From Marsupella aquatica (lineage: Eukaryota; Marchantiophyta), in NCBI GenBank assembly GCA_973895155.1, contig OZ316897.1, positions 11,470,001 through 11,534,000 on the forward strand: 64,000 bases of DNA, given 5' to 3'. The translations under genes and the position numbers were made by a program. Of this stretch, positions 22,100 through 32,451 are shown piece after piece. The number at the start of each line of letters is the position of its first letter. The first letter of the stretch is position 1. The notes under the pieces were generated by a model. It worked only from the letters and a program-made list of their open reading frames with translations. It had not been told where the DNA came from and ran no database searches.

Positions 22100-23680
22100 T
22101 GGAATAATATAGTTTATGTATAATGTATAATTTTGACTTCTGAAGACCGTGACTCATAGTCGTATGACAGCAACTTACTGTTCATTTCTTTGATCCTTGT
22201 TTTAGTCTGGTCCGCTCGAGACCTTTTCCTTGTTTTCTCTCGCTGTACTTCTCTTCTTCTTCTGGAAATTTTATGCAGGAAAGCGAAGAAGTGAGTTTTT
22301 GCAAAGGTTCGAGCCACAGGTATCTCAATTGCGTAGGTTGAAAGCTCCAGCTCAGTCTGCTCTATTACAAAACCATTTCGAGCTCCGGTATGAGAGATTG
22401 CGTGCCATGGAGTCTCGTCTGATTGCCTGGACTCAGAGCCGACAACTGGAGAAATCAACAGAGAGGTGATGAGAAGAAGCGGAGGAAAGCTGGATTGTCT
22501 GGGATTGAGGAGGATCAGACGAAGAAGGAATAGTTTGGACGAAGGAGGAAGACGACGAAAGAAGATGAGGGTCAGAATAATGACAGCGGGAAGAAACGAT
22601 TTTCGTGCTTGCGTAGAGCAGGCCGCACAAGATACCGCGGGATGATGACGAGCGTTGACAAAGAGGCCAATGCTGTAGATGAAATTGCATGGAAGGCAAT
22701 GGGAAAGTGGAGCAAAAGACTTCGAAGACCTGAGAGGCTGAAGACGAGCGGGTCAATCAGGGGAAGACCCGAAGGGCATGGTTTTGTGTAGAGATAGTTA
22801 ATAGAATCACGTGTGACGGCAACAAGCTTATCGTCGAGGGAATGAAGAGATGCCACACTTAATAAACCAGATGGGAAGAGTACTTCCTCCTTAAAATCAA
22901 ATCGAAGGAAGAACTGCAGAGTCCTCCCTGCTTACAATCGAAGGAAGAATTACACTTGCAACTACGGTTTCGAGGAAAGAACGCGGTTATTTAAACCAAA
23001 ATTTATTAGAAAGCTTGCATAGAAAATTCGAGACGTCCGGCCAGAATGTCTCCGTGATAAGTTGATTCTTCTGCCGGCGTCTAATCTCTTGACATACATG
23101 GGAGTCACCCGAGCGAGGCGACGGAAGAGAATGATGTATACTTTACTCCGTCACTCTCTTTTATGTTTATCATCAGTTGATAGACTGAATGATTGACTTG
23201 GCTTACTGGCGAGGAGTTCCTATCTGAATTCCCATCTTTCAGTTAAGGCTATGGTGTCTGCTCTGCCTGCTCTTGTTGGCTCTCCTCGTACGTGCCACTT
23301 CAAGCGACAGCAGCCGCTTGACGACGATCAGACGCGAAGAGCCTTGGTTGTCAAGTTTTGTTCATGATTGTACGCTTTAACTCCTGCCAGTGACTGTCTT
23401 CACGCTAGCGACACCCGAATTATCTCTTACTATCGTCGCTTCTGAGTTTCTGCCCCACCTGATCATTCAGCTTGGTGGATTTCTGGATTTTTGACGGCTC
23501 TGTTGTGCTCTGTTGAGCTTCTTCCGCCGTCTGCTCAACAAGTACTTGCTCTGCCCTTCTGCCATGTATCAATTCAGCGTCGGTGTCAGTCGTTCATACT
23601 CTCTTTCCTGCAACTTGTTCTAGTATCTTGACTATCGCTCGTTGATTTTCGTTCTTGCCTGTGCGTTCGTTCGTCTGTTC
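22100..23680. other. Unassigned interval with short ORFs
   Basis: Plus-strand 22230-22469 encodes a hydrophobic stretch (SLAVLLFFFWKFY) followed by a basic helix. Minus-strand 22572-22856 encodes a hydrophobic 94-aa ORF. Neither matches a family I know and the two overlap regionally, so at most one is real. The phrase 'aatcgaaggaagaa' is repeated near 22900-22950. The rest is featureless. Confidence 0.3.
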
Positions 23681-23682
23681 CT

Positions 23683-24182
23683 TCTACCAGACAACTTTAA
23701 GTCATTCAGCCTGCGGAAGTACTCTGCATAATCTGCTCTTGCCCGAATCAATTCCGTTCGAGACTCCCGCTTGGGTCTCTCCGTGACGAATGCGTTCCCG
23801 TCTCTTGTGGTTAGTTTTCATGACTTCAGTGTCATAAGCAGTGCGTGGCGCAAGTGCAAATTTTTGTAATCTCAAACTAGAAATTGCTCGGTCGGTTGCA
23901 AACTCATCTAGTGGACATGACGGGCCTTGATCTTCTCGTTAGTTGGTCTCTCTAGTTGCTGCACACATTGTCTAATGTTTTACTTTCGATGGATACAGGA
24001 ATGATTCGCACAGTCTACATCTCATGACCCTGGTCGGTGATGCTGCAGCCCATTTTAAAAGACGTCACATCAGTGCGAGGTAGAAGAATTCCAACCATTT
24101 TAGCTAATGAAGTGCAGCGGAGACTGGGCATTATACCCTGAAGCTGGTTCCCCTTCGACCCTAGGGACGGTACGCATTTCAA
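23683..24182 (+). promoter_or_regulatory. Duplicated upstream region of LRR copy 1
   Basis: About 500 bp before the ATG at 24183 aligns with 31777-32451, the flank of the downstream paralogue, including the words CGGTCGGTTGCAAACTCATC and TCATGACCCTGGTCGGT. The alignment runs through AGGGACGGTACGCATTTCAA directly up to both start codons. Promoter and leader therefore moved with the gene. No TATA box was assigned. Confidence 0.65.
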
Positions 24183-25994
24183 ATGTCTGAGCAGGAATCT
24201 GGAGTCTACCAGACTGCCTCGGATGGAGCCACCACGGAACCTGAAAGTTTGGAGTTGCCTGCCTCCAACGGAGGCAGCACCCCGAAATCCAAAAGTCTGG
24301 ATCAGGCTTTGTTAAGGGGAACTACCACACAACCTGAAATTGTGGACCAGGATGCCCTAAGTAGAACCACCACGCCACCTGAAATTGTGGAGGTGGCTAC
24401 TTCAAGTGGAACCACCACGGAGTCGGAGACAAAATCCAAATCTACGCACCTGTTCCACCTTAAGGTCGAAGTCTCGGCCTCAAGTCTGCCCCGAGATCCT
24501 TCTCAGGGCCCAGATTACTCTACTGAGTGGTTGGACTTGTCGAGAAGCGTCATTGGGGAGAAGAACGCGAAGATTTACGCTATGGCACTCGAGAGAAATC
24601 TGCTGCCAAATCTCAAAGTGTTATTTCTGGAGGGAAATGCAGGAGATATTGGGATAAGGGCCACGTTAAGTGCGCTGCGAGCCGGTCATGTCAAAGGATT
24701 AGAGAAGTTAGTTATGTGGGAGGTGTCGTCCTATGAGAAAATTACTAAAGAAGAAGCGGGCACAGACATGATTGCAGCTGCACTGAGATTTGGTAATCTG
24801 CCGAATTTAAACACGATGGATCTGACAGGGTCGCTACCAAAGTTGATTCCTGCCAGAAGTAAATGCAAGGCGATCTCAGAACTGCTCTTCGGGTGCACTT
24901 GGGGCACGGGAAATATTCGGGAGGGCCGCCGGCTTTTCGGGTGCTCTTGGGGCACGGGAAGATTGCTGGAGGGCCGGCACTTCAGGTGCACTTGGGGCAC
25001 GGGAAGATTTCGGGAGGGCCGCGACATCTGTATGGGATGCCTGTTTTGCACCCCCTTTTCAGAAAGAAACCAGGCTCTAGAGTGCCTTCGCTGTCTGGAT
25101 CGGAGACTGGAAGCGTACAGTGGAGATGAGGGGATGTCAAAGATTGCAGGAGCACTCATGAAAACACCAATTACAGGCTTGCGGATTCTCATACTGCAGC
25201 AAAATCACATTAGAGACGAAGGGGCTTGTAGGCTTGCAAAGATTCTTAAACAAAACAGTCTGCCCAGTCTGGACGAGCTGGATCTGCGGAACAACCCTGT
25301 GGGTGTTAAAGGTGTGTCGAAGATAGTCTTTGCGTACGTGAAGAATCCGCTGCTGACGGTCAGGGTGAAGCTTGATTGGCCCAGTTTTCTACTGCACGGG
25401 ATAGCGGGCTCGTTCAGAGACAGTAATATAAAACTTGAGTTTAGATTGAAAGAATTGGGAATATGTAACGAAGCTCTAGTCATAGGCGAATATACTACGC
25501 TCGTACACTATTGGTCACCTGAACCGGAATATAGATTGCATCTCCTATGTCAAGCGAATTGTGCGAGTTATGCGAGCGAACAAGAGTTCCAGGGTCACAT
25601 TGTTGAAGGCAGGGGCATGAAAGTCACCGGCAGCAAACCCAAGGGACACTCGTCACCAAAACCTCCTGCGAGAGGGGATGATTCGACACCTCGAGCCTTC
25701 AAAGAGACTCTGAAGGACGAATATTTCCTCAGAAATACCAGGAAAAGGAACCCAATTCCGGAGCTGTTGGTGCTGGCTGGGAGTGACCCTGAGGAGTTCT
25801 ATTCGATATTTGGCCTTAGGCAGGTTCTGCTCCAAAAGCCATCGGGCACGAACAAGGGTTTGTATTCCCGTGTTTGGGTTTGTAAGTCTTGTTTCGATGA
25901 TTATGTGAAGAGTCCGAAAGTTGTGCAACCCATTACCACCGATGGTGAACTTGCCCGGAGCCCATTTTCGAGACACCAAGCCCGTCATATCTAA
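24183..25994 (+). CDS. RNI-like LRR protein, tandem paralogue 1
   Basis: A 603-aa intronless ORF. Residues 1-90 are Thr/Ser/Pro/Glu-rich with degenerate 17-18 aa repeats (TTTQPEIVDQ, TTTPPEIVE, TTTESETKSK). From about 116 (EWLDLSRSVIGE, LPNLKVLFLEGN) and again at about 333 (GLRILILQQNHI..EGACRLAKIL, LDELDLRNNPVG) it carries ribonuclease-inhibitor-type leucine-rich repeats. Between these blocks, at 24888-25025, a 45-48 bp unit is present three times, encoding F.C.WGTG...EGR; the paralogue has one copy. The C-terminus holds paired cysteines (YSRVWVCKSCFDDY, about 564) and ends RHQARHI. No signal peptide or transmembrane segment is evident. I know no named family for the whole protein, and its function is unknown. 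RNI-type LRRs usually bind proteins. The paralogue lies 8.27 kb downstream in the same orientation. Confidence 0.75.
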   Translation: MSEQESGVYQTASDGATTEPESLELPASNGGSTPKSKSLDQALLRGTTTQPEIVDQDALSRTTTPPEIVEVATSSGTTTESETKSKSTHLFHLKVEVSASSLPRDPSQGPDYSTEWLDLSRSVIGEKNAKIYAMALERNLLPNLKVLFLEGNAGDIGIRATLSALRAGHVKGLEKLVMWEVSSYEKITKEEAGTDMIAAALRFGNLPNLNTMDLTGSLPKLIPARSKCKAISELLFGCTWGTGNIREGRRLFGCSWGTGRLLEGRHFRCTWGTGRFREGRDICMGCLFCTPFSERNQALECLRCLDRRLEAYSGDEGMSKIAGALMKTPITGLRILILQQNHIRDEGACRLAKILKQNSLPSLDELDLRNNPVGVKGVSKIVFAYVKNPLLTVRVKLDWPSFLLHGIAGSFRDSNIKLEFRLKELGICNEALVIGEYTTLVHYWSPEPEYRLHLLCQANCASYASEQEFQGHIVEGRGMKVTGSKPKGHSSPKPPARGDDSTPRAFKETLKDEYFLRNTRKRNPIPELLVLAGSDPEEFYSIFGLRQVLLQKPSGTNKGLYSRVWVCKSCFDDYVKSPKVVQPITTDGELARSPFSRHQARHI

Positions 25995-27322
25995 ACCCTG
26001 GAAGATGTCGAATACTGTAGCAACCGAGTCATAATCCATTGCGAGTCTGGGCATGCAATGTGCTGATGATCGGGTCTGTCTGGCTAGTACATAAGGTGAC
26101 TTAGCAATTGATCGAGGACTCGCTAGAATTTATCTTTGTTCTAGAGTAGTGGCTTTAGAACATATATTTGTTTTCAACCGAATGCTTCAGAAAGCACATC
26201 TAGTTTAGAGGGTGCAAGTTTCGTTTGATAATGTACCTAAAATTAAGTCGAGAGAGTTTGTGGTCTAATACCTTCAAAACGAATGAAGAAACTTGCTGCT
26301 GAATGTAGATAGACTCTAGCAGTTTGGAGCTCATGCACTGTATGCTGTTTGTATACATGTGGCAGAGGTTTAATATCGGCAATTTAATGTGAGCAAGCAT
26401 GCACCCCTGCGTGGCATTTGAGAATTGACCAAAGAGATGTGTATGTGCCCGTTGCAGTTTCTTAATGGATCTTGCCTGGGTTCCATGTTTTAATTATCAT
26501 CATGTACTGATGAGCACAATACTTCACATTTGACTTTGCTAGATTGCAATGAAATCTCAGTTTCTGTGAGGAGGATGGGTTACATTTGTAAGTATTAGTA
26601 TTTGCTGATGAGCACAATACTTCAGGTTTGACTTTGTCACAGGTCCAGTTAGAGACATCTGTAAATCTGGAAATTCCATGTCATCCTGTAAATTTCCAGC
26701 CATTATTTAGATGGTTTGAATTGAAGCATCTACATTCATTTCCTGTGTAAGGCTCTTGTGGCCTCTCAACTTAAAATGAATTTTCATACTAACCATTAGG
26801 TTTGAATTGAAGCATCCATATTGCTTTTGTGCGTGAGTACTCATGTGAACAGTAATGTGATTGTTCAACAAAAACAACTTGATCAAACTCAACCTATCCA
26901 TTCTCAGATTTTTGCATAAGCAGGTTATGCCCTTTACGGTGTCTATTATCAAGAAGTAGTAACTTAGATAGTAGTTTGGCTTTCAAAAGGATCAATACTG
27001 ATAAATCCGGAAAGTCTTGTTGTGTATTCAAAAGGCAAGGTTTTGCAATAAAATAAATAAACTTGAAAGGCAACATCAAAAGTCTTCTCTCAATCATCTT
27101 GAATGACCTATAACAAGGACATTGGGAAAGAGTGTTAAAACTGTAACTAGGGGTGATAGAACGGGTGGAAGGGTTCCTTTATAAAAAGCTTACATTGCAG
27201 TCTAATGGATGGGTTCAGTTATGACAATAATGTAGTAAAGTGATACCTAATGTTAAAATATATTGAAATGTCAACTTTATGGTCTGACTTATAACTTTTT
27301 CTTAAGTTACAACAATCAACCC
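25995..27322. other. AT-rich intergenic DNA
   Basis: GATGAGCACAATACTTCA is present twice (about 26509 and 26608), and GGTTTGAATTGAAGCATC is present twice (about 26713 and 26802). No coding segment is supported. Confidence 0.55.
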
Positions 27323-27610
27323 TTGCATATATGTTTGCCAATTGCCTGAACTTGTAACCTCATTGATTTTGAAGCTAAAATTGGGGTCAAATAGTAAACT
27401 GACCCGTGCAAATGTATGCAGGAGGATGCCTTTACTTGTAACCGTATTGATTTTGAAATCACAATTTAGGTCAAATTGTACACCAACACTTGCAGATGTG
27501 TGTACCAGAATGCCTTAACTTGTAGGCTTATTGATTTAGAAATTACAATTGGGGTAAAAAAACACACGACACTTGCATATGTGTACTAAAGTCGAATGCT
27601 TTAACTCATA
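27323..27610. repeat. Tandem repeat, unit about 83 bp
   Basis: TGCATATG-type starts lie at 27323, 27407, 27490 and 27573, with ACTTGTAAC..CATTGATTTTGAA and AATT.GGGTCAAA in each full unit. About 3.5 copies are present. Confidence 0.8.
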
Positions 27611-28324
27611 TAGTATAATATGGGCCTTGTAATTATAGTACACAACTGATAAACAAAGTGAAAAACTTTTCTTAATTATAGAAATTTACCTTTTTCATTT
27701 GCAGGATCCAACAAAGGGTAGATTCTTCTTTCTTAATATGTAATTTCCTAAGATAACCCCCACCAATATGAAGCAAAACTCTAGACTGCCCATCTACCTA
27801 CCAAAGCATTGCTTTTCTACAAGTACTAGAGATACAGATTATCAATATTTACATATTTCTGGTCAAGATTGGAGAAATCTTTGATTACTCAAATAAAAAG
27901 CTTTAATTGTTTTGATAACACTCTATGTCTAGGTACCTCCTCTAGGGCCCTCTTGAGAAATATCTCCTAAATGCACACCAAAGTAGTCATCAACATTGTC
28001 TCATATTCACCTACACATTTAAGCACAACCAACTATTCTCAAAAAGTTAAACAATTCTTTTATGATGGAATCTCTAATAAGATAAGCCTAATTATGACAT
28101 TATTTGATTAGTAAATTAGTTTAAGTACCCCTTGATTATGTAAGCTTCTTTTATTGAACTATTTTGAGCCATGAAGAGTTGCACATTGGAATAAATAGAT
28201 GAGAGGACAAAGATTAAATGGAGGATTCTAAATGAAATGAATTTTTAAAGATATTTAGGATAATTTCATTGAAGACAAATAAAAGTACATTCATGATAAT
28301 ATTGAGGGTAATTCTTTGTGCAAA
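27611..28324. other. AT-rich intergenic DNA, nothing recognised
   Basis: No coding potential, repeat array or element boundary could be supported. Confidence 0.5.
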
Positions 28325-28545
28325 ATGTTTCTCTTAGCATCTCTATGTCTATGCAATACGTGTAACATTTCAATCATATATGTCATGCAAAAGTTTTCCC
28401 TTAGTACCTCTATGTCTATGGGAGATATGTAACATTTCAGTCATATATATATGTCATGCAAATTTTTCCCTTAGTTCCTCTATGTCTATGCAATACATGT
28501 AACATTTCAATCATATATTTCATGCAAAATATTATTTAGTTTGTC
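28325..28545. repeat. Tandem repeat, unit about 67-70 bp
   Basis: CTTAG.CCTCTATGTCTATG starts near 28331, 28398 and 28468. Each copy is followed by TGTAACATTTCA.TCATATAT and CATGCAAA. Confidence 0.85.
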
Positions 28546-30118
28546 GCCCAGTTTGTCCATATTAGTTGAAAGATCTTAGAGTCCCCTGGTATTCCTCTAC
28601 CAATATTAGTTATGGTATTTTTTTACCTTTGCTTTTTGCTTCTCTATCCATAATAGCCAAAGGAACTAGTTGAAGAGTTTTTTTTACTTTGTCATTAATT
28701 CAAAAATGATAAATTAAATAGAAAATTGAAACAGATTACCACAAACCACTGATATATCAATCACAATTTATCCAAAGATTATTTTCTTTCACCCCTATTT
28801 TACCATTTCCTTTGCTTACTTGAAATGTTATTTTTCAAATTTTCATTGTTTTTACACTTATAGGGTCTAATCTTTTTTCTTTGCCTTGCCTCAAACACAA
28901 TTAATTAGGTAAATTTGGTTATTCTTGCATAACTAATGGTTTCTTGTCTATCACAGATCATGCCAATGTGGCTGCACGTGCATCCATGGATTTTGGAAGG
29001 AACTTCTCAAGAGGGTCCTTAAACACACATCTACCTGCCAAAACATTGGATTATCTACCTGGCCTGTTATCCAAAAAAAATTGTTTTGCACCCTCAAATT
29101 CATCCATACCCCCTTCTATCTCAGGCAGCTGCCTGAGCTGCCCACAGTCTGCCTGCACCTGCTCAAGATGAAATAAATAAATAATTATAATTAAATATAT
29201 AAATATAAATATAAATTTTTGGAAAAGTAACTGAAGATTTTGAAAAGAGCATGAGAGACAGGTGGCGACGGGCAAGGGATGGCTTTAGATTGTACCCCGT
29301 TAGTAGCTCCTTCCCAACATTTTTGACATCACACCTGACCATATCAAGTGTTCCTATCACAAAGAGATCTGATATGACGGTAGAAATAACCAATTATCGC
29401 TATTGTGTTTATTTTTCTCTTGAACCTTTTCCTCCTTTTTCTTGCGCTTTATGATGGAAATCTCACTTTTAAAATAATCCCATCCAACACGCAACTGGTC
29501 CCTGTTGGTTTTGGTGTAAAACTTGCTAATCACGTTAAGCAGTCCATGGGAATGGGCAGTCCATCCAGGCTTCAGTTTCTGACCGCACAGATCATATGCT
29601 ATGTACTTTGTTTTTCCAAAGCAAAATTGTAACTGGAAAACCAACTGGGAAATAACATTCAAATAAACAATGAAAAGGGTGAAAGAAAAGAAACCTTGGA
29701 TGGGGAAAATGATGCTCCCATGGACCACAAAATTGGTCTTTTGAAACCCCCACGGACCACACATCCCAACATTTGAGTTTAAGTGTAATAACTTGATGCT
29801 AATAAATTCAAATATTTTTCAATTTTGAGTAAGTGCTAGAGGAGCAGGTATGCTACACTTCCATCAAAGTTACAGTGAATTTTTGGCCATTTTGGTTGAG
29901 TCATTCATCATGGAATGCGGAGAGGTAAATTCTATTTGATTCATTTCCATTGTGTTAATCTGAAATATTAGGGCTCGTGTTTTTTTATGTCTCCTCCTTC
30001 TCTAGTTGTCTTGTAGCTGAAAAACTGAAAATTATTTTAAGACTTGTCATCATCAAGTTATAAGCACAAAACTCCCATAGACCACCAAAATGTGGTACAT
30101 GGGAGCACCCTGGTCCAA
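28546..30118. other. AT-rich intergenic DNA with weak ORFs
   Basis: A 75-aa plus ORF (28944-29171) and a 135-aa minus ORF (29357-29764) exist but show no family features. GGACCACA-type words near 29720-29760 and 30070-30110 recur in opposite orientation. No gene is supported. Confidence 0.4.
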
Positions 30119-30450
30119 CATGGAGGTGCATTTAGAGGTTAACTCAGTCTTGGGTTGAACTATGGTTAGTATGTTAACTAGGGTTAGAGTAAACCCTAGT
30201 TGAAGAGATTGGTCCCTATCTCTTCAACTTCTATGTGGTGAGAGAACACACAAGAGAGTTCTCAAGAGAGAACACAGTGATATAGCAAGAGATGAGAGTT
30301 TGAAGAGATGAGAGCTATGGTGATGCTTGAGTAGACACATAACCGTTAATAAAGCTTGGTCTTCCCGTGGACGTAGCCAACCTTGAGGCGAACCACGTAA
30401 CTATTGAGCACGTGTATGTTTGGAGTGTTTTTCCTGATCTGATTTCTCCT
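30119..30450 (+). mobile_element. Copia-type LTR fragment
   Basis: The segment carries AATAAAGCTTGG, then CTTCCCGTGGACGTAGCC, then GCGAACCACGTAA. This is the same arrangement as in plant Copia LTRs and in the minus-strand remnant at 20.2-20.5 kb. The boundaries are approximate, and no internal retrotransposon sequence is adjacent. Confidence 0.55.
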
Positions 30451-30869
30451 CGGGGGTCTCACTATATGGGGACCTCCCCATCACCTGCGACGTTTTTAGG
30501 CCTCGGACCCCCTAAAATGTAAGAATTTTTATTTATTTTTTAACCCCTATAAAGTTGGAATATTCCAAGAATATTCCAAAAATTGGATTAAAAAGACCCT
30601 AATGTTCTTATAAGTCTCAAAATTGAATTTAAAAGACCCTATTGTTCTTCTACAAAAATTCTTAAGTCTTCCCTTAGAACCAATAAAATGACCCTATCAT
30701 TTGTCGCACGTGATATGCCATTTTTGTGGAAGTGAAACCCCCGAGGATTTCTCCCTACAGTCCATCCCACTTCACTTTCTTTGGATGGGTTGTGAATGTT
30801 ACTAACCTGTGCCCCAAATTACCCAATATTGCTAATGTGCCCCCAAAATAAAATTATTTATCAACATCC
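30451..30869. other. AT-rich intergenic DNA
   Basis: AAAAGACCCTA.TGTTCTT occurs twice, near 30593 and 30633. No gene is seen. Confidence 0.5.
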
Positions 30870-31032
30870 CCCCATATCATATTTGGATTAATATTAACTT
30901 GTATACAGGTTCTCATTGCCACGCAGGAAATTTCTACTGGATATCCTGAGTCCTCTGCAACACCCTTCCTCAGCCCCATTTAGCTTTGAGAACCTATATA
31001 CAAGTTAATATTAACCCAAATATAAAATGGGG
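30870..31032. repeat. MITE-like inverted repeat, 46-bp arms
   Basis: 30870-30915 and 30987-31032 are near-perfect reverse complements (TTAATATTAACTTGTATA in one arm) with a 71-nt spacer. A third, partial copy of the right arm follows in direct orientation at about 31036-31062. There is no ORF. Confidence 0.8.
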
Positions 31033-31147
31033 AGCTTTGGGAACCTATATAGGAGTTAATATTAAAATGGGGAAAAGGTTCATAATTAATTTTGTTTAGG
31101 GAACATGTTAATAATATTGAATCCTTTAGAGTACAGCACACTAAAAA

Positions 31148-31271
31148 GCTTATTCCATTATTAATGAAAGGTTGGGATGAGGCAACAACGTTATCGGTGA
31201 AATGAATGCAGGCTTATTCCATTATTACCGAAAGGTTGGGATGAGGCAACAACGTTATCCGTGGAATGCAG
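31148..31271. repeat. 64-bp tandem duplication
   Basis: GCTTATTCCATTATTA starts at 31148 and 31212. Both copies run through AAAGGTTGGGATGAGGCAAC and the following AACGTTATC with very few differences. Confidence 0.9.
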
Positions 31272-31776
31272 CCCTTACAGTTAGAACTGTTGATCGTGTG
31301 CGCAACTCTCCTTTCTTACGAGATTCTCCCTTGATCGCAGGCAATGAGTCTCCAGTATAGCCAGCACTGAAATTCTGGATCGAGACCGCTTCGTTGTGTT
31401 CGGGGCAATGAGTAGTCAAACTTCGCGACGGTCTCCCGTAAAGTGTGTCACAAAGTCTCATACAGACGCTGTCATGCCCACTGTTGAAGCACTCGAGACT
31501 GTACCGCTAAGTCAGTTGATCTACGTCAGATCTACGCATTTGACAGTGTGAGCCCCTGACAAGCCGGTAAAGTGGCAAAGTGTACAGCAGATTGAAAACA
31601 AATCCTCAAGCTGAACTATATTATATGAACGCTTGGGTATAGTAGTGTAGCCAGTTCCACACAAGCTCAAGCATGATCCTCTTTTCTCCTTTTCTACCAA
31701 TGGAAAGGAAAGAGGGCGAATGCGGAAACCGCGTTGAGTGTGAACCTGTGAGTGTTCGAGATCTACAGTCTGGTTC

Positions 31777-32451
31777 CTTCTACCTGACTATGCAAAATCA
31801 TACAGCCTGCTGGAGTGCTCTGCATAGCCTGCTCTTGCCTGAATCATTTCCGGTCGAGCTTCTCGATTGGGTCTCTTCGTGGCGAATTCGTTCCTGACTC
31901 TCGTTGCTAGTTATCCTGACGTCACTGTCATTAGCCATGCGTCGGCTCTACTGCCAAATTTTTGTAACCTTTAACTAAAAATTGGTCGGTCGGTTGGAAC
32001 ATGCAGGGCCTTGACCTTCTCTCTAGTTGGTCTCTCTAGTTGCTGCACCCATCGTCTAATGTTTTACTGTCGAGTGTACACAAGTGCCAAATGTTTGTAA
32101 CCAGAAACTAGAAATTGCTCGGTCGGTTGCAAACTCATCTAGAGGAGGCGAAGGGCCTTGGGCATTGATCCTCTCTCTAGTTGGTCTCTCTTGCTGCTGC
32201 CCACATTGTCTACTGTTTGACGTTGGAGTGTCAAGGATTGATGGGCACAGACTCAATCTCATGACCCTGGTCGGTAAAGGTGCAGCCCATTTTAAGAGAG
32301 TCACATCAGTGTGAAGTAGAAGAATTCCAACCATATTAGCTGATGAAGTGGAGCGGAGACTGGGCAGTATACCCTAAGCAGGGTCAATTTAGTCCGTTAG
32401 GAGGAATTGTCAGCTGGTCCCCTTCGAGCTTAGGGACGGTACGCATTTCAA
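31777..32451 (+). promoter_or_regulatory. Duplicated upstream region of LRR copy 2, with internal duplication
   Basis: It aligns with 23683-24182 and ends with the same AGGGACGGTACGCATTTCAA before ATG. In this copy a module of about 130 bp is present twice, at about 31951-32062 and 32083-32218 (CCAAAT.TTTGTAACC, TCGGTCGGTTG, TCTCTAGTTGGTCTCTCT). An extra 40 bp also sits near 32381-32420. Confidence 0.65.
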
